This document shows, piece by piece, positions 36,544 through 44,778 of a DNA stretch of 64,000 bases. Source of the stretch: an uncultured Verrucomicrobiae bacterium (lineage in GTDB: Bacteria; Verrucomicrobiota; Verrucomicrobiia; Limisphaerales; UBA1096); assembly GCA_937770485.1 (NCBI GenBank), contig CALJHX010000034.1, forward strand, positions 1 to 64,000. Direction: 5' to 3'. Position 1 is the stretch's first letter, and every line of letters begins with the position of its first letter. Position numbers and translations under genes: made by a program. The notes under the pieces were generated by a model that did no database searches, was not told the origin of the DNA, and saw only the letters and a list, made by a program, of their open reading frames with translations.

Positions 36544-37650
36544 TCAAGTCATGTGGGCGCCGGTGGCGTTGGTGTAGACGGCGTAGAGGCTTTGGCTGGC
36601 GGTCATGAACAGCCGGTTGCGTTTGCGGCCGCCGAAGCAGACGTTGGAGCAAATCTCCGGCAGCCGGATTTGCCCGATGCGATCGCCGTTCGGGGCGAAG
36701 GTGTGCACGCCGTCGTAGCCGGCTCCGACCCAGCCCGCACTTGCCCAGATGTTGCCATCCACATCGGCGCGGATGCCGTCGGCACCGCCTGCTGCCATTA
36801 GCCTTGGTGTGTTCTTTTGAGCCAATTCTTTGGTTGTTGCCAGCCTGTCTCCGCCCTGGGCTTTCATGGCTTTCATCGAGGCGAACTCTTTTCCGTTTTT
36901 CAGCTTCACGCCATCGACGTTCCACACTTTGATGTTTTTTCCCGTGCCGCTGTCGGAGACGTAGAGTTGGCTCAAGTCGGGCGAGAAGCAGAGGCCGTTT
37001 GGCTTGTGAATGTCATCGGTCACCATGGTGATTTTTCCGCTCTTGGCGTCGATGCGGTAGACGGCTTCCTTGAGGTCGAGCGGGCCTTTGTTGCCCTCAT
37101 AGTCGGACAGGCTGCCGTAGCCGGGGTCGGTGAACCAAATCGAGTCGTCGCCGCGATGGACGACAGCATCGTTCGGCGCGTTGAATGGTTTGTCGTCGAA
37201 CGTGGCCGCCAGCACGGTCTCGGTGCCATCGTACTCATAGCGCACCACGCGCCGGTGTCCGTGCTGGCAGGAGATCTGCCGGCCCCGATAGTCGAACGTG
37301 TTGCCGTTGCTGTTGCCGCTGGGTTTGCGGAAAACGGTCACGCGGTTGTCGTCCTCGACCCAGCGAAGTTGCAGGTCGTTCGGGATGTCGCTGAAAACCA
37401 GATACCGGCCGACACCGTTCCAGGCGCAGCCCTCGGTCCAGAGGGCATTCGGGCTGGTGTAGAGCCGTTGAACCGGCGTGTTGCCGATCTTGTATTTGTC
37501 GAAGCGCGAGTCGAGCGAAATGAGGTCTGGATCGGGATAGCGCGTCGGGTTTTTGCCGGTCCAATCCCGAGCGGCGGCGGTGGCCAAGCCGGCTCCGGCA
37601 ACGGCTGCGGTGGCGAGAAAATTCCTGCGATCAATGTGGGTCTTGTTCAT
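36544..37650 (-). CDS. Tat-exported SMP-30/gluconolactonase-family protein
   Basis: 368 residues with a twin-arginine signal (DRRNFLATAAVAGAGLATAA). The six-bladed SMP-30 propeller has WTEGCAWNGVGRYLVFSDIP near the start (metal-binding Glu), FKPNG-type lactonase motifs (VTDDIHKPNGLCFSPDLSQL, YVSDSGTGKNIKVW) and RADVDGNIWASAGWVGAG. The family hydrolyses sugar-acid lactones such as gluconolactone in the periplasm using a divalent metal. It is divergent from the LarA-like gene, with a palindrome cluster between them. It begins a run of sugar/hydroxy-acid oxidation genes. Confidence 0.92.
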   Translation of the reverse strand: MNKTHIDRRNFLATAAVAGAGLATAAARDWTGKNPTRYPDPDLISLDSRFDKYKIGNTPVQRLYTSPNALWTEGCAWNGVGRYLVFSDIPNDLQLRWVEDDNRVTVFRKPSGNSNGNTFDYRGRQISCQHGHRRVVRYEYDGTETVLAATFDDKPFNAPNDAVVHRGDDSIWFTDPGYGSLSDYEGNKGPLDLKEAVYRIDAKSGKITMVTDDIHKPNGLCFSPDLSQLYVSDSGTGKNIKVWNVDGVKLKNGKEFASMKAMKAQGGDRLATTKELAQKNTPRLMAAGGADGIRADVDGNIWASAGWVGAGYDGVHTFAPNGDRIGQIRLPEICSNVCFGGRKRNRLFMTASQSLYAVYTNATGAHMT

Positions 37651-37683
37651 GATGTTTCAGGGCTAAACGGTGAAGCGCAGCTT

Positions 37684-37756
37684 CGCTTGGCCAAGCGGTT
37701 GGGGCAAGAAAAAGCTCGCGCTTGGCCAAGCGATTCCGTCAGCTTGGCCCAAGCTG
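37684..37756. repeat. triple palindrome cluster upstream of the LarA-like gene
   Basis: Two full CGCTTGGCCAAGCG palindromes (37684-37697, 37719-37732) and an imperfect-centre copy AGCTTGGCCCAAGCT (37741-37755) lie within 72 bases, ending just before ATG 37757. The last hairpin would cover the initiation region of the LarA-like mRNA. Confidence 0.8.
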
Positions 37757-39031
37757 ATGACCGATCAATTTCCACAAATGTTCCGTGTGCGGCAGCAGTT
37801 CGATGCGACGCCGCCGGTCGATGTCGCCGCCTCGATTGCCGATGGCTTTGCGGCGATTCGCGGGCAATTGAAGCCGGGCATGCGTGTCGCCGTGGGTGTC
37901 GGCAGTCGCGGGATTTCAAACTTGGCCAAGGTTGTCGCCGCCGTGATCGGCGAGCTGAAAAGCGCCGGCGCGGAGCCATTCATCCTCCCGGCGATGGGCA
38001 GCCATGGCGGCGCGACGCCGGAAGGGCAGGCCGGGTTGCTTGCCGACTACGGCGTCACCGAGGCGTCGATGGGCGTGCCGATTCGAGCCTCGATGGAGAC
38101 CGAGTCGCTTGGCCAAGTGGAGGGAGGACAGGACGTGCCGTGGAGCCGCGAGGCGTTGGCGGCGGATGGGGTTATCGTGATCAACCGCGTCAAGCCGCAC
38201 ACCGACTTTGCCGGGCCGATGGGCAGCGGGCTAACGAAGATGCTTGTCGTCGGCCTAGGCAAACACGCCGGTGCCTCGGCGTACCATGCGGCCGCGCTCA
38301 CACTCGGCTACGAGGCGGCGTTGATGCGCTTGGCCAAAGTGGTTTTTGCTCGGGCACCAATCCTCGGCGGCGTGGCCATTGTCGAGAATGCGATGCACGA
38401 CACGGCTCGCGTCGAGATGCTTGCGGTTGACACGATTCCCGGGCGAGAGCCGGAGCTTTGCGCCGAGGCGGCGACGATGATGCCGGCGCTACCGTTCGAC
38501 GAAATCGACCTGCTGATCGTCGATCAAATCGGCAAAAATATCAGCGGCACCGGCATGGATACCAACACGATCGGCCGCGGTGTGCACGGCTATAACCTCA
38601 TGCCGGGGGACGCGTTGGCCAAGCCGTTCATCTGGCGAATTTTCGTGCGCGGCCTGACGCCGGAGACGCACGGCAACGCCATTGGCATCGGCTTGGCCGA
38701 GGCGACGACCAAGCGGTTGGTCGCCGGGGTGGACGCGGCCGCGCTGCGGACCAACGTGCTCACCTCGCGCGCCGTGCAGTGCGCCAAGTTGCCGATGGAT
38801 TTTGAGACCGACGCCGAGGCGATTCACGCCATGCTGGCGTCGCTGTCAGATCCCGATCCGGCCAAGGCGCGCGCGGTGCGTATCCGCGACACGCTCTCGC
38901 TTGGCACGCTTGAGGTCTCGGCCGCATTGGCCGCCAAGGTGGCGTCGCATCCTGCGTTGGAGCCGCTTGGCCAAGCGGAGCCGATGAAGTTCGGGGCTGA
39001 CGGCAATCTGTCGTTGTTGGATTTGGACTGA
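37757..39031 (+). CDS. LarA-like (DUF2088) racemase-family protein
   Basis: 424 residues from ATG 37757; the track start 37670 would make coding sequence out of the palindrome cluster. VAVGVGSRGISNLAKVVAAV, PFILPAMGSHGGATPEGQAG, VIVINRVKPHTDFAGPMGSG and IDLLIVDQIGKNISGTGMDT are the LarA-like core. Characterised LarA proteins use a nickel-pincer nucleotide to racemise lactate, and relatives act on other 2-hydroxy acids. The neighbouring LhgO and lactonase-type genes fit a hydroxy-acid role. The His pairs typical of LarA are not all visible, so substrate and cofactor are open. Two palindrome copies occur inside the gene. Confidence 0.8.
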   Translation: MTDQFPQMFRVRQQFDATPPVDVAASIADGFAAIRGQLKPGMRVAVGVGSRGISNLAKVVAAVIGELKSAGAEPFILPAMGSHGGATPEGQAGLLADYGVTEASMGVPIRASMETESLGQVEGGQDVPWSREALAADGVIVINRVKPHTDFAGPMGSGLTKMLVVGLGKHAGASAYHAAALTLGYEAALMRLAKVVFARAPILGGVAIVENAMHDTARVEMLAVDTIPGREPELCAEAATMMPALPFDEIDLLIVDQIGKNISGTGMDTNTIGRGVHGYNLMPGDALAKPFIWRIFVRGLTPETHGNAIGIGLAEATTKRLVAGVDAAALRTNVLTSRAVQCAKLPMDFETDAEAIHAMLASLSDPDPAKARAVRIRDTLSLGTLEVSAALAAKVASHPALEPLGQAEPMKFGADGNLSLLDLD

Positions 39032-39090
39032 GTTGTGGGTGCGAACATCATCGACAAGTGGCGGTGCTTGGCTATCTTCTGTCGCGATCA

Positions 39091-40185
39091 ATGGGGGTTC
39101 CTGTTTTTAAAATACGATTCGTTATCGGACTGTTTGTTCAGCTTGGACTGTTTGGGTTGGTGATTGCTCCGGCGCTTGGCCAAGAGCCCAAAGACGATCG
39201 GGTTGAGGTGGACATCGCCGCGCGGGCCGGGTTGCGATACGACGTCGTCCGGTTCGCCGCCAAGCCGGGCCAGGCGATCCGGCTAAAACTCATCAACGGC
39301 GACGACATGGCGCACAACCTCGTCTTCACAAAGCCCGGCCAGCGGCAAGCTGTGGCCACCGCCGCGCTCGTGCTGGGCGTTGATGGTGAGGCGAAAAACT
39401 GGGTACCCGATCATGATGCGGTTTTGTGGTCGACGCCGGTGCTGCCGCCGGGAGAGCAGCATGTGCTGCAGTTCACCGCGCCGGTGGAACCGGGAATTTA
39501 TCCGTATGTCTGCACGTACCCCGGGCACGGCTTCCTGATGTACGGTGCGATGTATGTCGGTGTTTCGATGCCGGAATTGGCCACGGATCAACACGTACCC
39601 GAACTGGCCCGGCAGGGGAAAGCAGCTCAAAAACAGTTTCACGCCTGGGGACATAAACGTCCGCTGATGTATCGCATTTTCATGCCGGACGCTTCCCCGG
39701 CAGCGATCGCTGTGGGGCTGAAACACGGGCAGAATTACTGCTGGGACGCCGGGCAGTGTCGGTTGCGATACGTGTGGTACGGTGGGTTTGTCGATCCGTC
39801 GCCGGTGTGGCGAAGCAACGGCAACGGCTTGGCCGGGGTCTTGGGCACGAAGTATTGGGAGTCAGAAATGCCTGGCACGATCCGGGTGGGTGGCGCTGAT
39901 TCCGAGCCGGAGTTTTTGGGCTACAAAAAAGTCGATGGCCAGCCGGAGTTCCATTTCCGCGTCAACGACACGGATGTGTATGAATTGATCACTCCACTTC
40001 ATTCGATCATTGGGATTCAACGTTCATTTCGAATCCCGAACAACACGCAGCCGGTCTCGCTTCCGGTCGGCCCGACGAGCCGGGTGACTTTTGAGCACAG
40101 CGCGGGCAAACTCGAAAATGGCCTGCTGACGTTATCCGCAGAAGAGGCCAGGGCGTTTACCGTGTTCATCGGGTTGATCAAGTAA
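39091..40185 (+). CDS. exported blue-copper (plastocyanin/azurin-like) protein
   Basis: About 364 residues, start at ATG 39091 (39058 is the track alternative). A signal segment (FVIGLFVQLGLFGLVIAPAL) leads to a cupredoxin domain. NGDDMAHNLVFTKPGQ supplies the first His ligand, and YPYVCTYPGHGFLMYGAMYV supplies Cys, His and Met, a complete type 1 copper site. A second domain of about 200 residues (KRPLMYRIFMPDASPAAIAV, QCRLRYVWYGGFVDPSPVW) is unnamed but recurs in PVC propeller enzymes. It precedes a propeller dehydrogenase-like gene by 6 bases, so it is probably the electron acceptor for that enzyme. Confidence 0.85.
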   Translation: MGVPVFKIRFVIGLFVQLGLFGLVIAPALGQEPKDDRVEVDIAARAGLRYDVVRFAAKPGQAIRLKLINGDDMAHNLVFTKPGQRQAVATAALVLGVDGEAKNWVPDHDAVLWSTPVLPPGEQHVLQFTAPVEPGIYPYVCTYPGHGFLMYGAMYVGVSMPELATDQHVPELARQGKAAQKQFHAWGHKRPLMYRIFMPDASPAAIAVGLKHGQNYCWDAGQCRLRYVWYGGFVDPSPVWRSNGNGLAGVLGTKYWESEMPGTIRVGGADSEPEFLGYKKVDGQPEFHFRVNDTDVYELITPLHSIIGIQRSFRIPNNTQPVSLPVGPTSRVTFEHSAGKLENGLLTLSAEEARAFTVFIGLIK

Positions 40186-40191
40186 GTCACG

Positions 40192-41733
40192 ATGAGAGTT
40201 ACAGGACGAATACTGACAATTGCAGGGCTAGTTGCGGCTGTTTCCATGCGTGCGGCGGGCATTGGCGACTACTACTCGTTGGAAAACATCGCCACGCCCA
40301 AGGGGCTCGATCCGCAGGTCGGCGGGCTGGACTTCATGCCCAACGGGCGCTTGGTTGCCTGTTTTCACCGTGGCGAGGTGTACACGTACGATCCCGGCAA
40401 GGGCGAGTGGAGGTTATTCGCCGATGGACTGCAGGAGCCGCTTGGCATCGTGGCGATAAACGACCGTGAAGTCGTCGTCATGCAGCGGTCGGAGTTGACG
40501 CGCATCACTGACACCGACGGCGACGGCGAGGCGGATCAGTACAAAACGGTGTGCGACGATTTTGGCATGACCGGCAACTACCACGAGTTCGCCTTTGGGC
40601 CGGCGCGGGATGCGCGCGGCAACTTGTTCGTAGGCCTGAATCTTGCCTCGAGTGGAGCGAGCATCCGGCCGGAGTTGCGTGGGGAGTTTCGCCACTACGG
40701 ACTGTCGCGCGAAGGATTCAAGGCCAGCAGCTACGGGAGGGCGTCCGGCCGAATGTACGGGGCCACGCCGTACCGCGGCTGGGTGTTGAAGATCACCCCG
40801 GAGGGCGAAATGACGCCGTTTGCGCCCGGTTTCCGCTCGCCCAACGGGCTGGGCTTCGACCTCGATGGGAGGTTGTTTGTGACCGACAACCAGGGCGACT
40901 GGCTGGGCACGAGCAAACTGTTTCACGTGCAGCCCGGGAAGTTTTACGGACACCCGGCGAGTTTGGCATGGACGAATAAATGGAAGAAGGGGCGCAACCC
41001 ACTGAAGGTTGCTTCAACCGAATTTGATGCCAAACGCACCCGCGCAACGGTGCTTTTCCCTCATGGGTTGATGGCCAACAGCCCGACCCAGCCGATCCCC
41101 GATTCTTCCGGCGGCAAGTTTGGCCCGTTCGCCGCTCAACTGTTCGTCGGCGAAATGAACCGGGCGCGGATCGTTCGCGTGATGTTGGACAAGGTCGCCG
41201 GCGAGTGGCAGGGCGCGTGCGTGCCGTTTTACGACGGCGCAGGCTTGGGCAAAGGCAACCACCGGTTTGTTTTCGGCAAAGACGGCAGCCTGTGGGTGGG
41301 CCAAACACACCTCGCGTGGGTCGGCGGCCAAGGTGTGCAGCGAATCAAGTGGAATGGGGAAACGCCGATGGAAGTCGAGTCGATGCACCTCACCGAGTCT
41401 GGCTTTAAGCTGACGTTCACCAAGCCCTTGGCCGAGGGCGCGGGTCATCACGATCATTTTCAGTTCACTCGCTACTACTACGGGTACCGGCAGGGCTACG
41501 GCTCACCGCAACTCGGAACGGATGCGGTGCAGGTTGGAGGCTTAAAACTGCTGAAGGGAGGCAGAACGTTGATGATCTATTTGGATAAGCTGACCCCGGG
41601 CTACATCTATCAACTCGACATGAAAAACATCGCCGCCACCGATGGTTCGCCGCTTGTGAACGCACTGGTTTGCTACACGCTGAACCGACTCACCAACGGC
41701 GACGACAAGGCGCCGCATTTGGTGGAAAAATAA
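40192..41733 (+). CDS. exported six-bladed propeller protein (soluble sugar-dehydrogenase-like)
   Basis: 513 residues with a signal peptide (MRVTGRILTIAGLVAAVSMR). Blades include GGLDFMPNGRLVACFHRGEV, LTRITDTDGDGEADQYKTVC (EF-hand-like calcium loop), FAFGPARDARGNLFVGLN, FRSPNGLGFDLDGRLFVTDN and GQTHLAWVGGQGVQRIKW. The family is close to PQQ-dependent sorbosone/glucose dehydrogenases and to the heme-free part of the protein at 2587-5919. The product likely oxidises a sugar in the periplasm, passing electrons to the blue-copper protein encoded just upstream. Cofactor binding was not verified. Confidence 0.82.
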   Translation: MRVTGRILTIAGLVAAVSMRAAGIGDYYSLENIATPKGLDPQVGGLDFMPNGRLVACFHRGEVYTYDPGKGEWRLFADGLQEPLGIVAINDREVVVMQRSELTRITDTDGDGEADQYKTVCDDFGMTGNYHEFAFGPARDARGNLFVGLNLASSGASIRPELRGEFRHYGLSREGFKASSYGRASGRMYGATPYRGWVLKITPEGEMTPFAPGFRSPNGLGFDLDGRLFVTDNQGDWLGTSKLFHVQPGKFYGHPASLAWTNKWKKGRNPLKVASTEFDAKRTRATVLFPHGLMANSPTQPIPDSSGGKFGPFAAQLFVGEMNRARIVRVMLDKVAGEWQGACVPFYDGAGLGKGNHRFVFGKDGSLWVGQTHLAWVGGQGVQRIKWNGETPMEVESMHLTESGFKLTFTKPLAEGAGHHDHFQFTRYYYGYRQGYGSPQLGTDAVQVGGLKLLKGGRTLMIYLDKLTPGYIYQLDMKNIAATDGSPLVNALVCYTLNRLTNGDDKAPHLVEK

Positions 41734-41802
41734 ACTCGCCTGCGACTCCGATTCGCTCCAACAATCCGCCGGAAAACTTGACGAACTACACACGAATCAA
41801 AC

Positions 41803-42750
41803 ATGCCCAATACACCCCAAAGCCACATGAGCCGACGCGATTTATTGAAGACGACCGGCGTTGCCACCGCTGGCCTGTTGGCTGGCAGCGCCACGGCGCA
41901 GACCAAGCAGAAAAAAGAAGGCGACCCATTCCGGTACTGCCTGAACATGAGTACGATCCGCGGGCAGGAATTGTCTGTCACCGAGGAGGTCGATGTCGCT
42001 GGCAAGACGGGCTACGACGCCATTGAGCCGTGGTTGGGCAAGCTCAATGACTACAAGAACAACGGCGGCTCGCTGAAGGATTTGCGCAAGCGCATCGAGG
42101 ATCACGGGTTGACCGTCGAGAGTGCGATTGGCTTTGCGCGTTGGATTGTCGACGATGACGCGCAGCGAGCCAAGGGCCTCGAGGACGCTCGGCGAGACAT
42201 GGATCTGCTCGCCCAACTCGGCGCCAAGCGCATCGCCGCGCCGCCGGCCGGTGCCCGCGGCACGGTCGACCCGATGGCGGCGGCCAAGCGGTATCGAAAG
42301 CTGCTTGAGATCGGCGACGAGATCGGTGTCGTGCCGCAGATCGAGATGTGGGGCGGCAACCCATCCATTGGCCGCGTGAGCACGGCCATTTACATCGCGA
42401 TCGAGGCCGGCCATCCGAGCGCCTGTTTTTTGGGCGATGTTTATCACACGTACAAAGGCGGCTCCGATTTCGCAGGGCTGAAGATGCTCGGCCCGCAGGC
42501 GTTGCAGCATTTTCATTGGAACGATTATCCGGCCGACCCGCCGCTGGACAAAATCGGCGACCAGCACCGGGTGTTCCCCGGCGACGGCATTGCGCCGATC
42601 GCCGACATCACGAGAGGCTTTCTGCAGGTCGGCGCGACGCCGGTGCTGTCACTCGAGTTGTTCAATCGCGAATACTGGGCGATGGACGCGCTCGAGGCCG
42701 CCAGGATCGGGCTCGACAAAATGAAGACCTCCGTCGCCCCGGCACTTTAG
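41803..42750 (+). CDS. Tat-exported TIM-barrel sugar epimerase/isomerase
   Basis: 315 residues. The twin-arginine signal SRRDLLKTTGVATAGLLAGS precedes a xylose-isomerase-like TIM barrel. Family features are RGQELSVTEEVDVAGKTGYD, VESAIGFARWIVDD, PQIEMWGGNPSIGRVS (metal-binding Glu), FLGDVYHTYKGGSDFAG (Asp, His), FHWNDYPADPP and LSLELFNREYWAMDALE. It should convert a keto sugar or inosose-type substrate using a divalent metal. An exported location is unusual for classical members but common in PVC bacteria. It is 9 bases upstream of the SDR gene. Confidence 0.88.
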   Translation: MPNTPQSHMSRRDLLKTTGVATAGLLAGSATAQTKQKKEGDPFRYCLNMSTIRGQELSVTEEVDVAGKTGYDAIEPWLGKLNDYKNNGGSLKDLRKRIEDHGLTVESAIGFARWIVDDDAQRAKGLEDARRDMDLLAQLGAKRIAAPPAGARGTVDPMAAAKRYRKLLEIGDEIGVVPQIEMWGGNPSIGRVSTAIYIAIEAGHPSACFLGDVYHTYKGGSDFAGLKMLGPQALQHFHWNDYPADPPLDKIGDQHRVFPGDGIAPIADITRGFLQVGATPVLSLELFNREYWAMDALEAARIGLDKMKTSVAPAL

Positions 42751-42759
42751 TTTTTTGCG

Positions 42760-43506
42760 ATGGCAACGTACGACGAACTCGCCGGTCGTCTGGTGCTCAT
42801 AACCGGTGGGGCTAATGGCATTGGCCAGGCGATGGTCGAGGCGTTTCACGCCCAGGGAGCCGTGGTTTGTTTCTGTGACTTGGATGACAGGGCCGGTGTG
42901 CGCCTGGCCAAGCGCCTGGGCGACCGGGCTGAATTTGCCAAGGTTAACCTCTGTCGTGAGGCTGGCATCAAGCGCTGGGTGGCAGATTTGGCCAAGCGGC
43001 ATGGCGACATTCACGTGCTCATTAACAACGCCGCGCGCGACCCGCGCATCGCCCTTGAGGACGTCACTGCGAAGGTGTGGGATGATCTCATCGCCGGCAA
43101 TATTCGGTCCTATTTTATAGCCTGCCGCGAGGCGTCGCCACACTTGGCCAAGGGGGCGTCGATCGTCAACTTTTCGTCGATCACGTTTTATACTGCGCCT
43201 GTGAATATGAGCGCCTATGTCGCGACCAAGGCCGCGGCGATCGGTTTGACGCGATCACTGGCCCGTGAGCTAGGGCCTCGGCGGATTCGAGTGAACACCA
43301 TTTCTCCGGGCTGGATCATGACCAAGCGGCAACTCAGCGATCATGTCACACCGGCGGTCAAGCGGCAGATCCGCGCGGCACAATGCATCCCGGATCTCAA
43401 TCAACCGGATGAGGTCGCCGACGTGGCGTTGTTCCTCGCGAGCGATGCCAGCCGCGCGGTGACAGGGCAGGAGATACTCGTTGATCGCGGTTGGGTGTCC
43501 GGATGA
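42760..43506 (+). CDS. short-chain dehydrogenase/reductase
   Basis: 248 residues, classical SDR. VLITGGANGIGQAMVEAF binds NAD(P), HVLINNAARDPRI is the NNAG-type motif, IVNFSSITFYTAPVNMSAYVA then TKAA give Ser and Tyr-x-x-x-Lys, and NTISPGWIMTKRQL and GQEILVDRGW complete it. It likely oxidises a secondary alcohol of a sugar or polyol. The stop codon overlaps the lhgO start in ATGA, so the two are translationally coupled. Three palindrome copies or near-copies lie in the gene (about 42903-43152). Confidence 0.92.
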   Translation: MATYDELAGRLVLITGGANGIGQAMVEAFHAQGAVVCFCDLDDRAGVRLAKRLGDRAEFAKVNLCREAGIKRWVADLAKRHGDIHVLINNAARDPRIALEDVTAKVWDDLIAGNIRSYFIACREASPHLAKGASIVNFSSITFYTAPVNMSAYVATKAAAIGLTRSLARELGPRRIRVNTISPGWIMTKRQLSDHVTPAVKRQIRAAQCIPDLNQPDEVADVALFLASDASRAVTGQEILVDRGWVSG

Positions 43507-44699
43507 AAACGGACTTCCTTGTTATCGGCGGAGGCGTTGTCGGCCTGGCGACGGCTTGGCGGTTGCAAACCATGCAGCCGGGGAGCCGCGTTTGCCTACT
43601 GGAAAAGGAACCGGAAGTTGGCAGTCACCAAAGTGGCCACAACAGCGGCGTGTTGCATTGCGGCCTCTATTACAAGCCGGGCTCGACCAAGGCCATCCTC
43701 GCCGTGCGCGGTATTCGGCAAATGGTCGAGTTTTGCCGCGAGGCCGACATCGCTCACGAGGTCTGCGGTAAACTGGTTGTGGCGTGCAACGACACCGAGC
43801 TGGAGCGACTGCATAAACTCGAGGAGCGCGGCCGGCAAAACGGACTTGAAGGCATCGAGTTTCTTGGGCGCGAGGCAATGCTCGAGCGCGAGCCGAACGT
43901 CGGTGGCATCGCTGCGCTGCGAGTGCCGCAGGAGGGAATCGTCGACTATCCGGCAGTTTGCCGCGAACTCAAGCGACGCATCATGGCCAATGGCGGTGAC
44001 GTGCAGACCGGCGCGCGAGTCACGCGGCTCGAGCAGCGCGGTGGCGAGTGGGTCGGGTCGACATCCAAGGGCGAGTTTGCCGGCAGATATCTCGTGAACT
44101 GCGCCGGGCTGCATTGCGACCGTGTCGCCGAGCTGGCCGGTGAGAAACGCGAGACGCGAATCGTTCCGTTCCGTGGCGAGTATTATAAACTGGTTGAGGG
44201 CAGCGAAGGGTTAGTGCGCCACTTGATTTATCCCGTGCCTGATCCGCAGTTCCCGTTTTTGGGTGTGCATTTCACGCGGTTGATCCACGGAGGCACCGAA
44301 GCCGGCCCGAACGCTGTACTCGCCTTTGCGCGCGAGGGTTATCGCAAGACAGACGTCAACATGCGCGACCTGTGGGATGCGGTGAGTTATTCCGGCCTGT
44401 GGCGTTTCGTCGCGAAATACCCGAGGATGACCGCGCTTGAGTTATGGCAGTCGTTCAGCAAACGTCGCTTCTGCACGGCGCTTCAAAAGCTCGTGCCAAG
44501 CATCCGTGTAACCGATATTGAGCCGGGCGGCGCGGGTGTGCGCGCACAGGCGATGGCGCGGGAGGGCGACTTAATACAGGATTTTTGCCTGATTCAGCGA
44601 CCGGCAGCGCTGCATCTACTCAACGCCCCCAGCCCGGCTGCGACCGCGTCGTTGGCGATCGGCGAGGAAATCGTCCGCAAGATTTTGGCGGGTAACTAA
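43503..44699 (+). CDS. lhgO: L-2-hydroxyglutarate oxidase
   Basis: About 398 residues from ATG 43503, which overlaps the SDR stop. It is a FAD-dependent DAO-family enzyme: DFLVIGGGVVGLATAWRL (Rossmann), LLEKEPEVGSHQSGHNSGVL (the HxSGHNSGV signature of LhgO), HCGLYYKPGSTKAILAVRG, CAGLHCDRVAELAG and FLGVHFTRLIHGGTEAGPNA. It oxidises L-2-hydroxyglutarate to 2-oxoglutarate and feeds the quinone pool at the inner membrane. It closes a plus-strand run of carbon-oxidation genes. Confidence 0.95.
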   Translation: MKTDFLVIGGGVVGLATAWRLQTMQPGSRVCLLEKEPEVGSHQSGHNSGVLHCGLYYKPGSTKAILAVRGIRQMVEFCREADIAHEVCGKLVVACNDTELERLHKLEERGRQNGLEGIEFLGREAMLEREPNVGGIAALRVPQEGIVDYPAVCRELKRRIMANGGDVQTGARVTRLEQRGGEWVGSTSKGEFAGRYLVNCAGLHCDRVAELAGEKRETRIVPFRGEYYKLVEGSEGLVRHLIYPVPDPQFPFLGVHFTRLIHGGTEAGPNAVLAFAREGYRKTDVNMRDLWDAVSYSGLWRFVAKYPRMTALELWQSFSKRRFCTALQKLVPSIRVTDIEPGGAGVRAQAMAREGDLIQDFCLIQRPAALHLLNAPSPAATASLAIGEEIVRKILAGN

Positions 44700-44702
44700 A
44701 CG

Positions 44703-44756
44703 CGCTTGGCCAAGCGGAATAAAGGAAATCGCACCTGCTCAATCCCGGCAGGTTTT
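44703..44756 (+). terminator. palindrome plus hairpin between convergent genes
   Basis: The full palindrome CGCTTGGCCAAGCG (44703-44716) lies 3 bases after the lhgO stop. ACCTGC-N9-GCAGGT with TTTT (44733-44756) follows and could end transcription. A further inverted repeat AAACGAC/GTCGTTT at 44758-44779 borders the CotH stop. Confidence 0.45.
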
Positions 44757-44778
44757 CAAACGACGGCGGTCGGTCGTT

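Noticed and set aside
36817-38430. 537-residue plus-strand ORF over the SMP-30 gene
   Set aside because: Antisense to the Tat-exported SMP-30 gene, low-complexity Arg/Ala composition, no domain; a high-GC shadow.
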